Assembly: GCA_002376845.1 (NCBI GenBank)
Contig: DFOS01000010.1
Span: forward strand, 1 to 18,302
DNA: 18,302 nucleotides
Reading direction: 5' to 3'
Source of the DNA: Bdellovibrionaceae bacterium UBA3535
Lineage (GTDB): Bacteria; Bdellovibrionota; Bdellovibrionia; Bdellovibrionales; UBA840
Positions 1 to 6,801 of the stretch are shown here, piece by piece. Below the pieces are notes generated by a model. It was not told where the DNA came from, did not search any database, and worked only from the letters and a program-made list of their open reading frames with translations. A program made the position numbers and the translations under genes. Positions within the stretch are counted from its first letter, which is position 1. Each line of letters opens with the position of its first letter.

Positions 1-67
1 ACGCAGTTGATTTGAGTCGCTTTCCGAGAATGGGACAATTCCAGTGCTTAGAGATCACTTTTCTTAG

Positions 68-90
68 CAACATCAAAAGGGAGCAGTTTA
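68..90. repeat. Repeat end, partial copy of the 5.5-5.66 kb inverted-repeat element
   Basis: This 23-base stretch matches positions 5640-5662 at 22 of 23 positions. It is also the reverse complement of the unit starting at 5513. The core reads AAAAGGGAGCAGTTTA. Its right end overlaps the stop codon (88-90) of the FliG-like gene, and the 5640-5662 copy also lies just downstream of a minus-strand gene (sodB). Positions 1-67 hold no gene and no second arm that I can see; the other arm may lie left of the window. Confidence 0.6.
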
Positions 91-531
91 CGCTACATAC
101 TCATCTTTTGACCACTTAGATGGAAGCGCAATACTACCCTCATCAGCAAGAGCCTTCACCAAGTCCAGAATTTCCTTTTGGCACTCCTTAACATGACTCA
201 ACTTTTGTGGTCCGATAGCTTGAATTTCATCTAGTATCATTTGATAGGCTCTGGCGGAGACAAGAGCTTTTAAAGAGGCTTTGAAGTCTTCACTAATATT
301 TCTTAAGGCAGTGTGAAAGACCTTGGCTTTCGCTTGCTGTTTTACTTTTTGAAAATCTGCTGCGCTAAGGCTTATGATATCTTCAAATTGAAACATGCTA
401 TTTCGAATTTCTTCTGCAAGCTTTGGGTCATTCAATGCAATTTCTGCAAGAATTCTTTGGCGATCCTCTGGGTCTAAGCCTTGCAATGCTTCAATGGCTG
501 CTTTTACGCCGCCAACTTTGTTCTCACTCAT
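88..531 (-). CDS. Stand-alone FliG C-terminal domain protein
   Basis: 147 aa, less than half the usual FliG length. Residues from about 34 to 135 align without gaps to the end of the FliG middle domain and the C-terminal torque-generating domain (motifs MFQFEDI at 46-52, GPQKLS at 107-112, EGSI at 131-134). FliG is the rotor protein that contacts the MotA stator and switches flagellar direction. The N- and most of the middle domains, which dock FliG to FliF and FliM, are absent, so this is unlikely to be the main rotor protein. The five charged positions known in E. coli FliG (K264, R281, D288, D289, R297) map to R77, R94, D101, E102 and K110, all with the same charge sign. No clear SD is seen. 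The gene lies 30 bp after the HD-GYP gene on the same strand and is probably cotranscribed with it. Possible roles are a rotor modulator or an adaptor; the function is inferred. Confidence 0.8.
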   Translation of the reverse strand: MSENKVGGVKAAIEALQGLDPEDRQRILAEIALNDPKLAEEIRNSMFQFEDIISLSAADFQKVKQQAKAKVFHTALRNISEDFKASLKALVSARAYQMILDEIQAIGPQKLSHVKECQKEILDLVKALADEGSIALPSKWSKDEYVA

Positions 532-561
532 ACAGGCTGTATCGGCACTTCAAGTAAAGAG

Positions 562-1560
562 TTAAGCGCCTTCGTTGGATTCTTCAACAAGCTCTTTAAG
601 TGCCTGAAAGGCTTGTTTATTAAAAGGCTGCCCCATCACTGTTTCAATATGGTGCAAAGCTTCTTTCATGCTTACTGGCTCGGGGTGGTTGATGGAGCCA
701 AAGATCAGTTCACAAAAAACATTGGTCAGTGCCACTACACGTGCCATGGGATGCATTTTTACATCCCAAAGTCTTCGCGGAAAACCCTGGCCAATGGAGT
801 TCTCATGATGTTCGTACACAATGGCAATCACGTCTTGTGGTACCGAGTTCATTGAGCTTAGAATCTCCATGCCGCGAAAGGGGTGGGTCTCATAATCACA
901 CATTTCTTCATAGGTGAGATCGGAGCGTTGTTTTTTTAATATTTTGGGGTCCAGCTCTCGTTTGCCGATATCATGTAAAAGTCCACCAAGACTTATTTTC
1001 TGCAAAGTGTCTGGCCGGTTCCACTCCAATTTTTTTGCCAACATGGGGGCCATAAAAGAAACTGCCATGGAATGCTTGAAGATTTCATCATCTATGCCAT
1101 TTAATGATTCCATAAGTTTGGCTAAATCTGGTTTGGCATTCACTAGGTTGACGACCGATTCCGATATATTTTTTGCATTTTCAAAGGCCTCTTCTTCAAA
1201 ACCTTTTTTACTAAAAGCATTGTAAACACCATCGGCAACACGATTAATAATGCTAACTTTTTTCAAGGCGGGCACTTCTTTTGAATCAATAATCATACCA
1301 GCCACGCTCACTTGCTTTGAGAGCATTTTATTGTAGGCCGTTTTAATGACGTAGAGCTCTTTGATATTGTATTCCGCATATTTCTTCACTTGCTTCATAT
1401 CGATCAAGCTACCCATATGAAACAAGAGTATGAATTTGGTTTCAGAAAGGCGTATGTAGATATCCGCTTCTGCTTTCACACCAGAGAAAAAATTTGATAT
1501 GGGAATGCCGAGCATATCCTCGGCTTTAGGTGTTTCAGGCATATACCAATTATCTCGCAT
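562..1560 (-). CDS. HD-GYP-like domain protein (probable c-di-GMP phosphodiesterase or sensor)
   Basis: 332 aa. The N-terminal part (about 15-100) resembles the sensor region that precedes many HD-GYP domains. The HD domain spans about 150-320. Visible metal-site residues are E159, H163, H196-D197 (within HDIGK), H226 and H251-H252. The GYP signature appears as GQGFP (257-261), so Tyr is replaced by Phe. The usual last metal ligand, an Asp in the DxxDAL segment, is replaced by N280 (ALTNVFCEL). HD-GYP proteins hydrolyse cyclic di-GMP in the cytoplasm; with these substitutions the activity may be weak or converted to ligand sensing. A second possible start is Met7. The gene sits directly upstream of the FliG-C gene, suggesting c-di-GMP control of motility. 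The family call is firm; the catalytic call is not. Confidence 0.85.
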   Translation of the reverse strand: MRDNWYMPETPKAEDMLGIPISNFFSGVKAEADIYIRLSETKFILLFHMGSLIDMKQVKKYAEYNIKELYVIKTAYNKMLSKQVSVAGMIIDSKEVPALKKVSIINRVADGVYNAFSKKGFEEEAFENAKNISESVVNLVNAKPDLAKLMESLNGIDDEIFKHSMAVSFMAPMLAKKLEWNRPDTLQKISLGGLLHDIGKRELDPKILKKQRSDLTYEEMCDYETHPFRGMEILSSMNSVPQDVIAIVYEHHENSIGQGFPRRLWDVKMHPMARVVALTNVFCELIFGSINHPEPVSMKEALHHIETVMGQPFNKQAFQALKELVEESNEGA

Positions 1561-1632
1561 CTTTAGCTCAGGTAAAGTCCCATCAATTATGGCGCAGAAT
1601 CCTAGACTTTGTGCGGAGGTACTTATGTTTCC

Positions 1633-2790
1633 TTAAACTTTTTTAATTAAGTGCATGAATTTTAAATAGCGCATTTCGGGTAAATAATGGGGGTAGGGGT
1701 GATCGGCACCCTGTCCACTAAATCGCAGTACTTGCCCGCGGCAGCGGGCTTTAGAAAGAGATTCATCCACGATACTTTGAAAATCAGCAAAGGAGATATG
1801 GGAAGAGCAAGAGCTAAATACCATATCGCCATTATCTTTTACTTTCTTTGCTACTTGCGAGAATAGATCAATATACTTTTTTATTGCGGCAGCCTTTTGT
1901 TTTTCAGATTGTGCCATTGAAGGGGGATCGGCAATGATCATATCATAATGTTGATCGTCTTCTAGAATATCAAAAACATTCTCTGCAAGCGCCTTGTGTT
2001 GATCTTTGGGCAGCTCGTTGGCTAGCCAGTTTTTCTCTGCAAATTCACAAGCACCCTTCGAAATGTCTACACTGGTGACGTGTTTTGCTTCTCCCTTGCC
2101 GGCATATACGGAAAATCCACCAGTATAGGAAAATAAATTCAAAACACTTTTGTCTTTTGCAATGGATCGAATGTAATCACGGTTGTCGCGTTGGTCTAAA
2201 AACATACCGGTTTTTTGTCCGGCGGCAATGTCCACCATAAATCGAATGTGATTTTCTTTTACTTCTAGCAAAGGTTTGCTTTTAGATTTTAACCATTTCA
2301 GCTCGCCTTTTTCTTTGCCGCGCTCCTTTAGAGCTATGCTTGCAAATGATGATGATAGAAATTTGGTAATGCCTTCTTGCTGCAACCAAAAATCTTGCAA
2401 GCTTGTGCCGTCCATCTGTAAAACGGCGGTGTCACCATAGACATCACAAACCAATCCTGGTAGCAAATCTCCTTCGCCATTGAATAGACGATATGCATTT
2501 GTTGCATCAGAGGGTATTAAGCTAGCCCGTAGGCTCATGGCAGTGCGAGCCCTCTCCTCGATCAATTCTGCAAAATTGCCTTTTTTATTGAAACTAAATA
2601 CGCGAACCGCCAATTGCGATTTTGGCGTATATATGCCGTAAGCTAAGAAGTTCTTTTTTTGATCCAATATTCTGCAAAATTCACTTTGCTTTTTGCTTGG
2701 GCCCAAACATTCTATGGCGCCATCATAGAGCCAGGGATGACCCCGCAATAGGTTTTTTCTTAAGTCTTTTTTGAGCCTTAGTTCCAGCAT
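1633..2790 (-). CDS. rlmI: Class I SAM-dependent rRNA methyltransferase, RlmI family
   Basis: 385 aa from the ATG at 2790. The family makes 5-methylcytosine in 23S rRNA (C1962 in E. coli). Visible features in order are an N-terminal PUA domain (about 1-75, with GHPWLYDGAI at 17-26), a central domain with the typical GQKTGMFLDQRDNR (191-204), the SAM-binding loop NLFSYTGGF (218-226), the catalytic segment ADPPSM (287-292), and SSCSSH (326-331), which supplies the second conserved Cys of RNA m5C enzymes. The C-terminus GADHPYPHYLPEMRYLK is also typical. The frame is open ten codons further, to a TTG at 2820. I prefer 2790 because family proteins begin close to the LRLKK motif; neither start has a convincing SD. 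A stand-alone gene upstream of the HD-GYP gene with a 72 bp gap. Confidence 0.88.
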   Translation of the reverse strand: MLELRLKKDLRKNLLRGHPWLYDGAIECLGPSKKQSEFCRILDQKKNFLAYGIYTPKSQLAVRVFSFNKKGNFAELIEERARTAMSLRASLIPSDATNAYRLFNGEGDLLPGLVCDVYGDTAVLQMDGTSLQDFWLQQEGITKFLSSSFASIALKERGKEKGELKWLKSKSKPLLEVKENHIRFMVDIAAGQKTGMFLDQRDNRDYIRSIAKDKSVLNLFSYTGGFSVYAGKGEAKHVTSVDISKGACEFAEKNWLANELPKDQHKALAENVFDILEDDQHYDMIIADPPSMAQSEKQKAAAIKKYIDLFSQVAKKVKDNGDMVFSSCSSHISFADFQSIVDESLSKARCRGQVLRFSGQGADHPYPHYLPEMRYLKFMHLIKKV

Positions 2791-2905
2791 GTTGAAATGA
2801 TTAGCAAATAGACGTGCCAAATGCCATGGGAATTTCTAAATATGTAATAAAAGGCTGCACATTATTTTAAGTTTCTGCTATCAAACACGCTGTAAAGAGG
2901 TATTT

Positions 2906-3274
2906 ATGCTATCCTATAACGTCTATAAAGTCTTACATCTCACCGGTGTTTTTTTGGTTCTAATATCCCTTAGTGCTACGGCCTTCCATGTAATGAGCGG
3001 CGGAACTAAAGCCACCAATCAATTTCGCAAAAAATTGGGCATTTTACACGGCGTAGGGCTTTTAATTGCACTCGTTGCAGGCTTTGGGCTTTTGGCACGG
3101 CTTCAAATATTTTCCACAGATATGTGGATAGCACTAAAAATTGCCATTTGGATTTGCTTTGGTCTTGCATCGGCCTTGTTATATAGAAAACCCAAGTCGG
3201 CCAAAGCGGTCTTTTGGTTGACCATTGTTTTGGCTGTGGCGGCTGCCTTTTTGGCGATTTATAAACCGGCCTAA
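2906..3274 (+). CDS. Small four-helix membrane protein (SirB2/CopD-like)
   Basis: 122 aa with four predicted membrane helices at about 8-27, 45-64, 74-93 and 101-117 and short charged loops between them. Histidines at 11 (KVLHLTG), 28 and 48 lie at helix ends, a pattern seen in SirB2-, CopD- and HemJ-like small membrane proteins where some bind heme or metal. That resemblance is loose. The start is well supported by an AGAGG SD at 2896-2900, five bases before the ATG. It is divergent from rlmI (gap about 85-115 bp depending on the rlmI start) and lies 73 bp before the PLD gene on the same strand. No specific function can be assigned. Confidence 0.75.
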   Translation: MLSYNVYKVLHLTGVFLVLISLSATAFHVMSGGTKATNQFRKKLGILHGVGLLIALVAGFGLLARLQIFSTDMWIALKIAIWICFGLASALLYRKPKSAKAVFWLTIVLAVAAAFLAIYKPA

Positions 3275-3312
3275 TCACCGTTATAATCATCTTATATTAG
3301 CCTTTAGCTAAA

Positions 3313-3345
3313 TATCCCCCTAGATTGTAGCATAACAGGGGGATA
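3313..3345 (+). promoter_or_regulatory. Hairpin that sequesters the SD of the PLD gene
   Basis: A perfect 9-bp stem, TATCCCCCT (3313-3321) with AGGGGGATA (3337-3345), closes a 15-base loop. The right arm contains the AGGGGGA SD of the gene starting at GTG 3348, so the folded mRNA would hide the ribosome site. There is no T-run directly after the stem, so it is a poor fit to a simple terminator of the upstream gene, although a run of T begins about ten bases later. Confidence 0.6.
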
Positions 3346-3347
3346 GC

Positions 3348-4598
3348 GTGTTTATTTTTTTACTTTCCATTGTCTTTGCCAAGTCCATCACGGCGGATCC
3401 CGCATTCCATTACGAGCTGCTCTTTACCAATCCTGTATGTGAAACCTACCGCTACGTAGAGGAAGTTTACTCCCAAGCAGGAGAAAGGTTGTTCGAAACC
3501 CCTAAAAATGTTTATTGCTCACAAAAAGACCGTGAAGCTTCTGGCTACCGTAGCAATGCTCCTCAGCAGCGCATGGTGGACTGGATTCAGTGGGAGGAAA
3601 CCAAAGAGATATTCTTAAGTTTCTTTTCTTTTTCTGATGCACGAATCATGGAAGAGTTATGCAATGCTGTTAATCAGCGCGATATCAAAGTGGACTTACT
3701 TTTAGATGCTAAGACTTCAAGGCGCGCAGCCGAGAAACTTCAAGCCTGTGTGATGGATAATAAAAGTCATTTGCTAAAGGTTCACTACCGTGGATATGTT
3801 AGCGGCATTCGTTATGCCCACATGAAAATGATCTTGATCAACGCAAATGAAAAAGTAAATCGTTTGATCTTTGGTTCTGGAAATTTAAGCTCGGGAACCG
3901 TTTTGCATCATGAAAACTGGAATTTTATGCAGTTAAGCTCGGATTCTTATTTTATGCAGGCCCACCACTGTGCTATGCGGGCCATGCTCTACGCAGCAGA
4001 ATCGAGCAAAATGTTTCGTAATTTCTTAAAAAACTGCAAGCAAAAGATCCAGGCCCTTCCAGAAGAAGATGCCCTCGTATTTTTTGCGCCTGCAGAGGGG
4101 AAAAAAGCAGAAAGATGGATTGTTTCAAAGTTGCGGGAGGCCAGCTCCATTGCTATCGCCGCCCATCGTTTTTCAAACCGCGAAATCATAGCCACCTTAC
4201 TGGAAAAATTAAATGAAAAAACCCCCGTATCTTTAATCGTAGATGATGATATGTATTGGGTGGAAAAAGGCAGGGGACGCAATACAAATAGCAAATATGA
4301 AGTGGAAAGGCTGCATTGGCTCTTGGACGCAGGTATGTCCTTAAAGTATATGCAGACCAATTCGAGGGCTAGATTGTTGCATCATAATAAATTTATTATC
4401 TTGCACGGATCCGAGCCGGCGGTTTTTCATGGAGCAGGCAATATAACCATCTCTGCCTTTCAATCCAATCTTGAGAATTTTTACTACTTTCGATTTCCAC
4501 AAGCGGTGAATGCTTTTGACAGGCAGTATGATAAAATGTGGCAAGAAATGGCAACAGAGCCAATGAATATGCCTAGAGATAATATTGCGGCGAAATAG
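3348..4598 (+). CDS. Exported phospholipase D family protein
   Basis: 416 aa with a GTG start at 3348 and a strong SD (AGGGGGA, about 4 bases upstream). The N-terminus (FIFLLSIVFA, residues 2-11) looks like a short signal peptide, so the protein probably acts in the periplasm or outside the cell. Two PLD half-sites are visible. The first has H158-x-K160 followed by GSGN (176-179); the second has H346-x-K348 followed by GAGN (362-365). The Asp of the classic HxKxxxxD motif is not obvious in either, which is common in distant PLD members. The family breaks phosphodiester bonds of phospholipids or nucleic acids. Substrate is unknown; in a predator or cell-wall-active bacterium, lipid or DNA breakdown is plausible. 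The GTG start and SD hairpin suggest controlled translation. Confidence 0.82.
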   Translation: MFIFLLSIVFAKSITADPAFHYELLFTNPVCETYRYVEEVYSQAGERLFETPKNVYCSQKDREASGYRSNAPQQRMVDWIQWEETKEIFLSFFSFSDARIMEELCNAVNQRDIKVDLLLDAKTSRRAAEKLQACVMDNKSHLLKVHYRGYVSGIRYAHMKMILINANEKVNRLIFGSGNLSSGTVLHHENWNFMQLSSDSYFMQAHHCAMRAMLYAAESSKMFRNFLKNCKQKIQALPEEDALVFFAPAEGKKAERWIVSKLREASSIAIAAHRFSNREIIATLLEKLNEKTPVSLIVDDDMYWVEKGRGRNTNSKYEVERLHWLLDAGMSLKYMQTNSRARLLHHNKFIILHGSEPAVFHGAGNITISAFQSNLENFYYFRFPQAVNAFDRQYDKMWQEMATEPMNMPRDNIAAK

Positions 4599-4599
4599 T

Positions 4600-4628
4600 T
4601 TGCACTTGGGCAATGGCTTTTTTACTAT
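4600..4628 (+). promoter_or_regulatory. Candidate promoter giving a leaderless mRNA for the HAAS/DUF4097 gene
   Basis: TTGCAC (4600-4605), a 17-base spacer and TACTAT (4623-4628). The expected transcription start, 7 bases after the -10 box, is 4635, the A of the start codon. No SD precedes that gene. The -35 match is weak (3 of 6) and the -10 fair (4 of 6). A 6-bp inverted repeat, TGGGCA/TGCCCA (4607-4612, 4628-4633), overlaps the -10 box. Confidence 0.35.
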
Positions 4629-4634
4629 GCCCAC

Positions 4635-5507
4635 ATGTGGACAACAAGAGATCAGGTTGATAAGTATCAACTAAAATACAAAGAAGAGCTATTTAAGCAA
4701 TCCGAAGATGCGCAGTTTAACCAAAAATTTATCGAAAAATTACGAGAATACTTTCGTAAGGCCGAAGAAAGAGGGCAAACTCATCTTGCTCAAGCGCTAG
4801 AAAAGCTATGCAGTCCGAAAGAACTAGCTAGACGGCATTTGCAACAAGAAGGATTCAAGGTATCTCGTTCAAAACCTATATTTTTATATGCACTAATGGG
4901 ATCTTTCTTTTTTGTGATATTTCTTGGTATTACCTTTTCGGTTTTGTCCATATGGCTCTTACCTAAAATTAGTAAAAGAGTTCTGGATGATGAATTCTCC
5001 TATAGTTTGTATTTTGATTTCAATGAGAATATGCAAAATCAAGCCATACAAGGCACCTTTGAAAATGCTCGAGGAAAAACACTTAGAATCCCTAGTGATA
5101 ATATTCGATTAAAGGTGGAGTATTTTATGGACTCCTACATTCATTATAAATGTGATTTAAGTGAAGATGTGATTGTGGACCAGGCCATTAAAGAGCAAGG
5201 GGAGCAGCTTTTATTTCGATTGGCAGAAAAGGCCGGCAGCATTGATTGCACACTGCAAGTTCCGCAAGATTTGACCTTGCACATACTTGCCGAAAACCTG
5301 AATGCAGATTTCGACCAAGTTTCTGCGCCGATTACCATTGAAGCTACCAATGCCAACATCAATATAGGGCTTGCGCCCAATTTGTCCTATTTTCCTGATA
5401 TACGCCCTACCAGGGCCTTGGTAATCAATCAGCGAAAGGTCAATGCGGCCAGTGATGGCATTCCGCTGCGTATTGCTGTGGAAAATGGCAAGATTACCTT
5501 TGAGTGA
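4635..5507 (+). CDS. One-TM protein with HAAS-like and DUF4097-like domains
   Basis: 290 aa. Residues about 28-75 resemble the HAAS domain (helical, with FIEKLREYFRKA and the diagnostic CSPKELARRHL at 59-69), which is usually cytoplasmic and linked to membrane sensing. One strong membrane helix follows at about 82-109. The outer part, 110-290, is beta-rich with repeating hydrophobic strands, like DUF4097 domains that form a beta-helix or adhesin-like fold. HAAS proteins are often encoded next to a PadR-family repressor; none is present here. There is no SD before the ATG, and a candidate promoter would start transcription at the ATG itself. The gene lies 36 bp after the PLD gene. Envelope sensing is an inference from domain order. 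Confidence 0.7.
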   Translation: MWTTRDQVDKYQLKYKEELFKQSEDAQFNQKFIEKLREYFRKAEERGQTHLAQALEKLCSPKELARRHLQQEGFKVSRSKPIFLYALMGSFFFVIFLGITFSVLSIWLLPKISKRVLDDEFSYSLYFDFNENMQNQAIQGTFENARGKTLRIPSDNIRLKVEYFMDSYIHYKCDLSEDVIVDQAIKEQGEQLLFRLAEKAGSIDCTLQVPQDLTLHILAENLNADFDQVSAPITIEATNANINIGLAPNLSYFPDIRPTRALVINQRKVNAASDGIPLRIAVENGKITFE

Positions 5508-5512
5508 TAAGT

Positions 5513-5656
5513 GCTCCCTTTTGATGTTGTTGGATGATTTAGGTTCCTAAGAAATTCGGACACTTATCCGGTTCAGTCCGGAGCAGCGCCCAAATTTAGC
5601 TATAAACATCTAAAATTTCTGCGCTTTTCCATGTCCGAACAACATGAAAAGGGAGC
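5513..5656. repeat. Nested inverted-repeat element (MITE- or REP-like), intergenic
   Basis: The outer arms 5513-5531 and 5638-5656 are 19-bp inverted repeats with one mismatch. Inside are TTCGGACA (5555-5562) with TGTCCGAA (5632-5639), a 5-bp hairpin TCCGG/CCGGA (5567-5571, 5578-5582), and an imperfect stem around 5586-5625 (GCGCCCAAATTTAG against CTAAAATTTCTGCGC). The element fills the gap between two convergent genes and contains no ORF. One end recurs at 68-90. Architecture and recurrence suggest a small non-autonomous mobile repeat; no transposase lies in the window. Confidence 0.65.
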
Positions 5657-5661
5657 AGTTT

Positions 5662-5689
5662 AAAAAGCCCAGACCGAGAAAGCCTGGGC
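5662..5689 (-). terminator. Rho-independent terminator of sodB
   Basis: On the minus strand, GCCCAG and CTGGGC (5684-5689 and 5667-5672) form a 6-bp GC-rich stem followed directly by TTTTT (5662-5666). It starts 8 bases after the sodB stop codon and abuts the repeat element. Confidence 0.8.
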
Positions 5690-5696
5690 AACAAAA

Positions 5697-6275
5697 CTAC
5701 AAGTTGGACCCTACAAAATCCCAATTCACGAGATTCCAGAAACCTTCCAGATATTTAGGACGAGCATTGCGATAATCAATGTAGTAGGCGTGCTCCCATA
5801 CATCGCAAGTCAAAAGTACTTTCTTGCTGGCATCCTTAACCGGTGTGTCGGCATTGGAGGTGCTTTCAATGGAGAGGGAACCATCGGATTTTTTCACAAG
5901 CCATGCCCAACCTGAGCCAAATGTATTTAAGGCGCACTCAGTGAATTTTTCTTTAAAAGTCGCAAAGCTGCCAAAGTTGGTTTCTAATTCTTTCAGTAGA
6001 TCACCACTTGGCTCGCCGCCGCCATTGGGCGATAAACAGTTCCAATAAAAAGTGTGGTTCCATACTTGTGCTGAGTTATTGAAAACACCGCCACTGGATT
6101 TGCGAATGATTTCTTCTAAGGATAGGGTGTCCATTTCGGTATCTTTAATGGCGGCATTCAGCTTATCCACATAAGCCTTATGGTGCTTACCATAGTGATA
6201 TTCGATGGTTTCTGGTGATATATGTGGACTCAACGCGTCTTTAGAATACGGTAAATCTGGTAGTTGTACTGCCAT
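5697..6275 (-). CDS. sodB: Superoxide dismutase [Fe]
   Basis: 192 aa, the usual length of bacterial Fe-SOD. Converts superoxide to oxygen and hydrogen peroxide in the cytoplasm. The four metal ligands are visible: H27 (EYHYGKHH), H74 (WNHTFYWNC), D158 and H162 (DVWEHAYYIDYRNARP). FGSGWAWLV and the ending WNLVNWDFV are typical of the Fe/Mn family, and the overall sequence is closest to FeSOD. The start at 6275 is set by an ideal AAGGAGA SD just upstream and by family alignment; the frame stays open to 6353 but that extension is not homologous. It has its own promoter at 6304-6332 and a strong terminator, so it is monocistronic. Divergent from yjbQ. Works alongside the nearby Bcp peroxiredoxin in oxidative defence. 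Confidence 0.96.
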   Translation of the reverse strand: MAVQLPDLPYSKDALSPHISPETIEYHYGKHHKAYVDKLNAAIKDTEMDTLSLEEIIRKSSGGVFNNSAQVWNHTFYWNCLSPNGGGEPSGDLLKELETNFGSFATFKEKFTECALNTFGSGWAWLVKKSDGSLSIESTSNADTPVKDASKKVLLTCDVWEHAYYIDYRNARPKYLEGFWNLVNWDFVGSNL

Positions 6276-6303
6276 GTTTATCTCCTTTATTAGTTGCCCA
6301 CTC

Positions 6304-6332
6304 ATTATGATATGCCTCATGAAATTTTGCAA
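6304..6332 (-). promoter_or_regulatory. sigma70-type promoter of sodB
   Basis: On the minus strand, TTGCAA (6327-6332), a 17-base spacer and CATAAT (6304-6309). The predicted start is near 6297, leaving a leader of about 22 bases that holds the AAGGAGA SD. Hexamer matches are 4 of 6 and 5 of 6. Confidence 0.5.
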
Positions 6333-6372
6333 GAGACCTTGCATCTTCCACAAATGGTTCTAGGCTTGTCCA

Positions 6373-6801
6373 ATGTCGCAAATATTTCACAAAAGCATGG
6401 AACTTTCTACCAATGGCAAAGGTTTTTACGAGATCACCAAAGAGGTGGAGAGCTTGGTAAAAGAGCATTGCCAACAAAAAAATGCCATCGTGCTAATTAG
6501 TACACAACACACTTCAGCCTCCCTATGTATGCAAGAGGCTTATGATCCTAGTGCGAAAGAAGATATGCAGACTTTTTTGGATAGGCTAGTGCCTGATAAT
6601 CAAGCATGGCATAAGCATACCTTAGAGGGGCCGGATGATACGACAGCCCATTTAAAGTCCATTTTAACTGGAAATCATCTGCATTTAGCTGTGCAGGAGG
6701 GTAGGTGGTTGAAGGGCCAGTGGCAGGGGATTTATCTATGTGAACATCGAAACGCTGCGCATACTAGGACGATCTTGCTGAGCTTTGTTCTTTCTTCTTA
6801 A
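6373..6801 (+). CDS. yjbQ: YjbQ family protein (UPF0047)
   Basis: 142 aa, full family length. Conserved segments are QHTSASLCMQE (about 44-54), EGPDDTTAHLKSILTG (about 84-99) and GQWQGIYLCEHRN (about 115-127), which contain the histidines and acidic residues that form the family's proposed active or metal site. E. coli YjbQ has been linked to weak thiamine-phosphate synthase activity, but the true role is unsettled. No good SD precedes the ATG at 6373; Met9 at 6397 is an alternative but would drop family-conserved residues. The 3' end overlaps trhO on the opposite strand by 38 bp. Divergent from sodB with a 97 bp gap. Confidence 0.88.
   Translation: MSQIFHKSMELSTNGKGFYEITKEVESLVKEHCQQKNAIVLISTQHTSASLCMQEAYDPSAKEDMQTFLDRLVPDNQAWHKHTLEGPDDTTAHLKSILTGNHLHLAVQEGRWLKGQWQGIYLCEHRNAAHTRTILLSFVLSS

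Noticed and set aside
4607..4633. Terminator of the PLD gene (TGGGCA/TGCCCA)
   Set aside because: The T-run lies in the loop, not after the stem, and the stem runs up to the next start codon.
6276..6353. Upstream in-frame extension of sodB
   Set aside because: The ideal SD and family alignment fix the start at 6275; the extension covers the sodB promoter.
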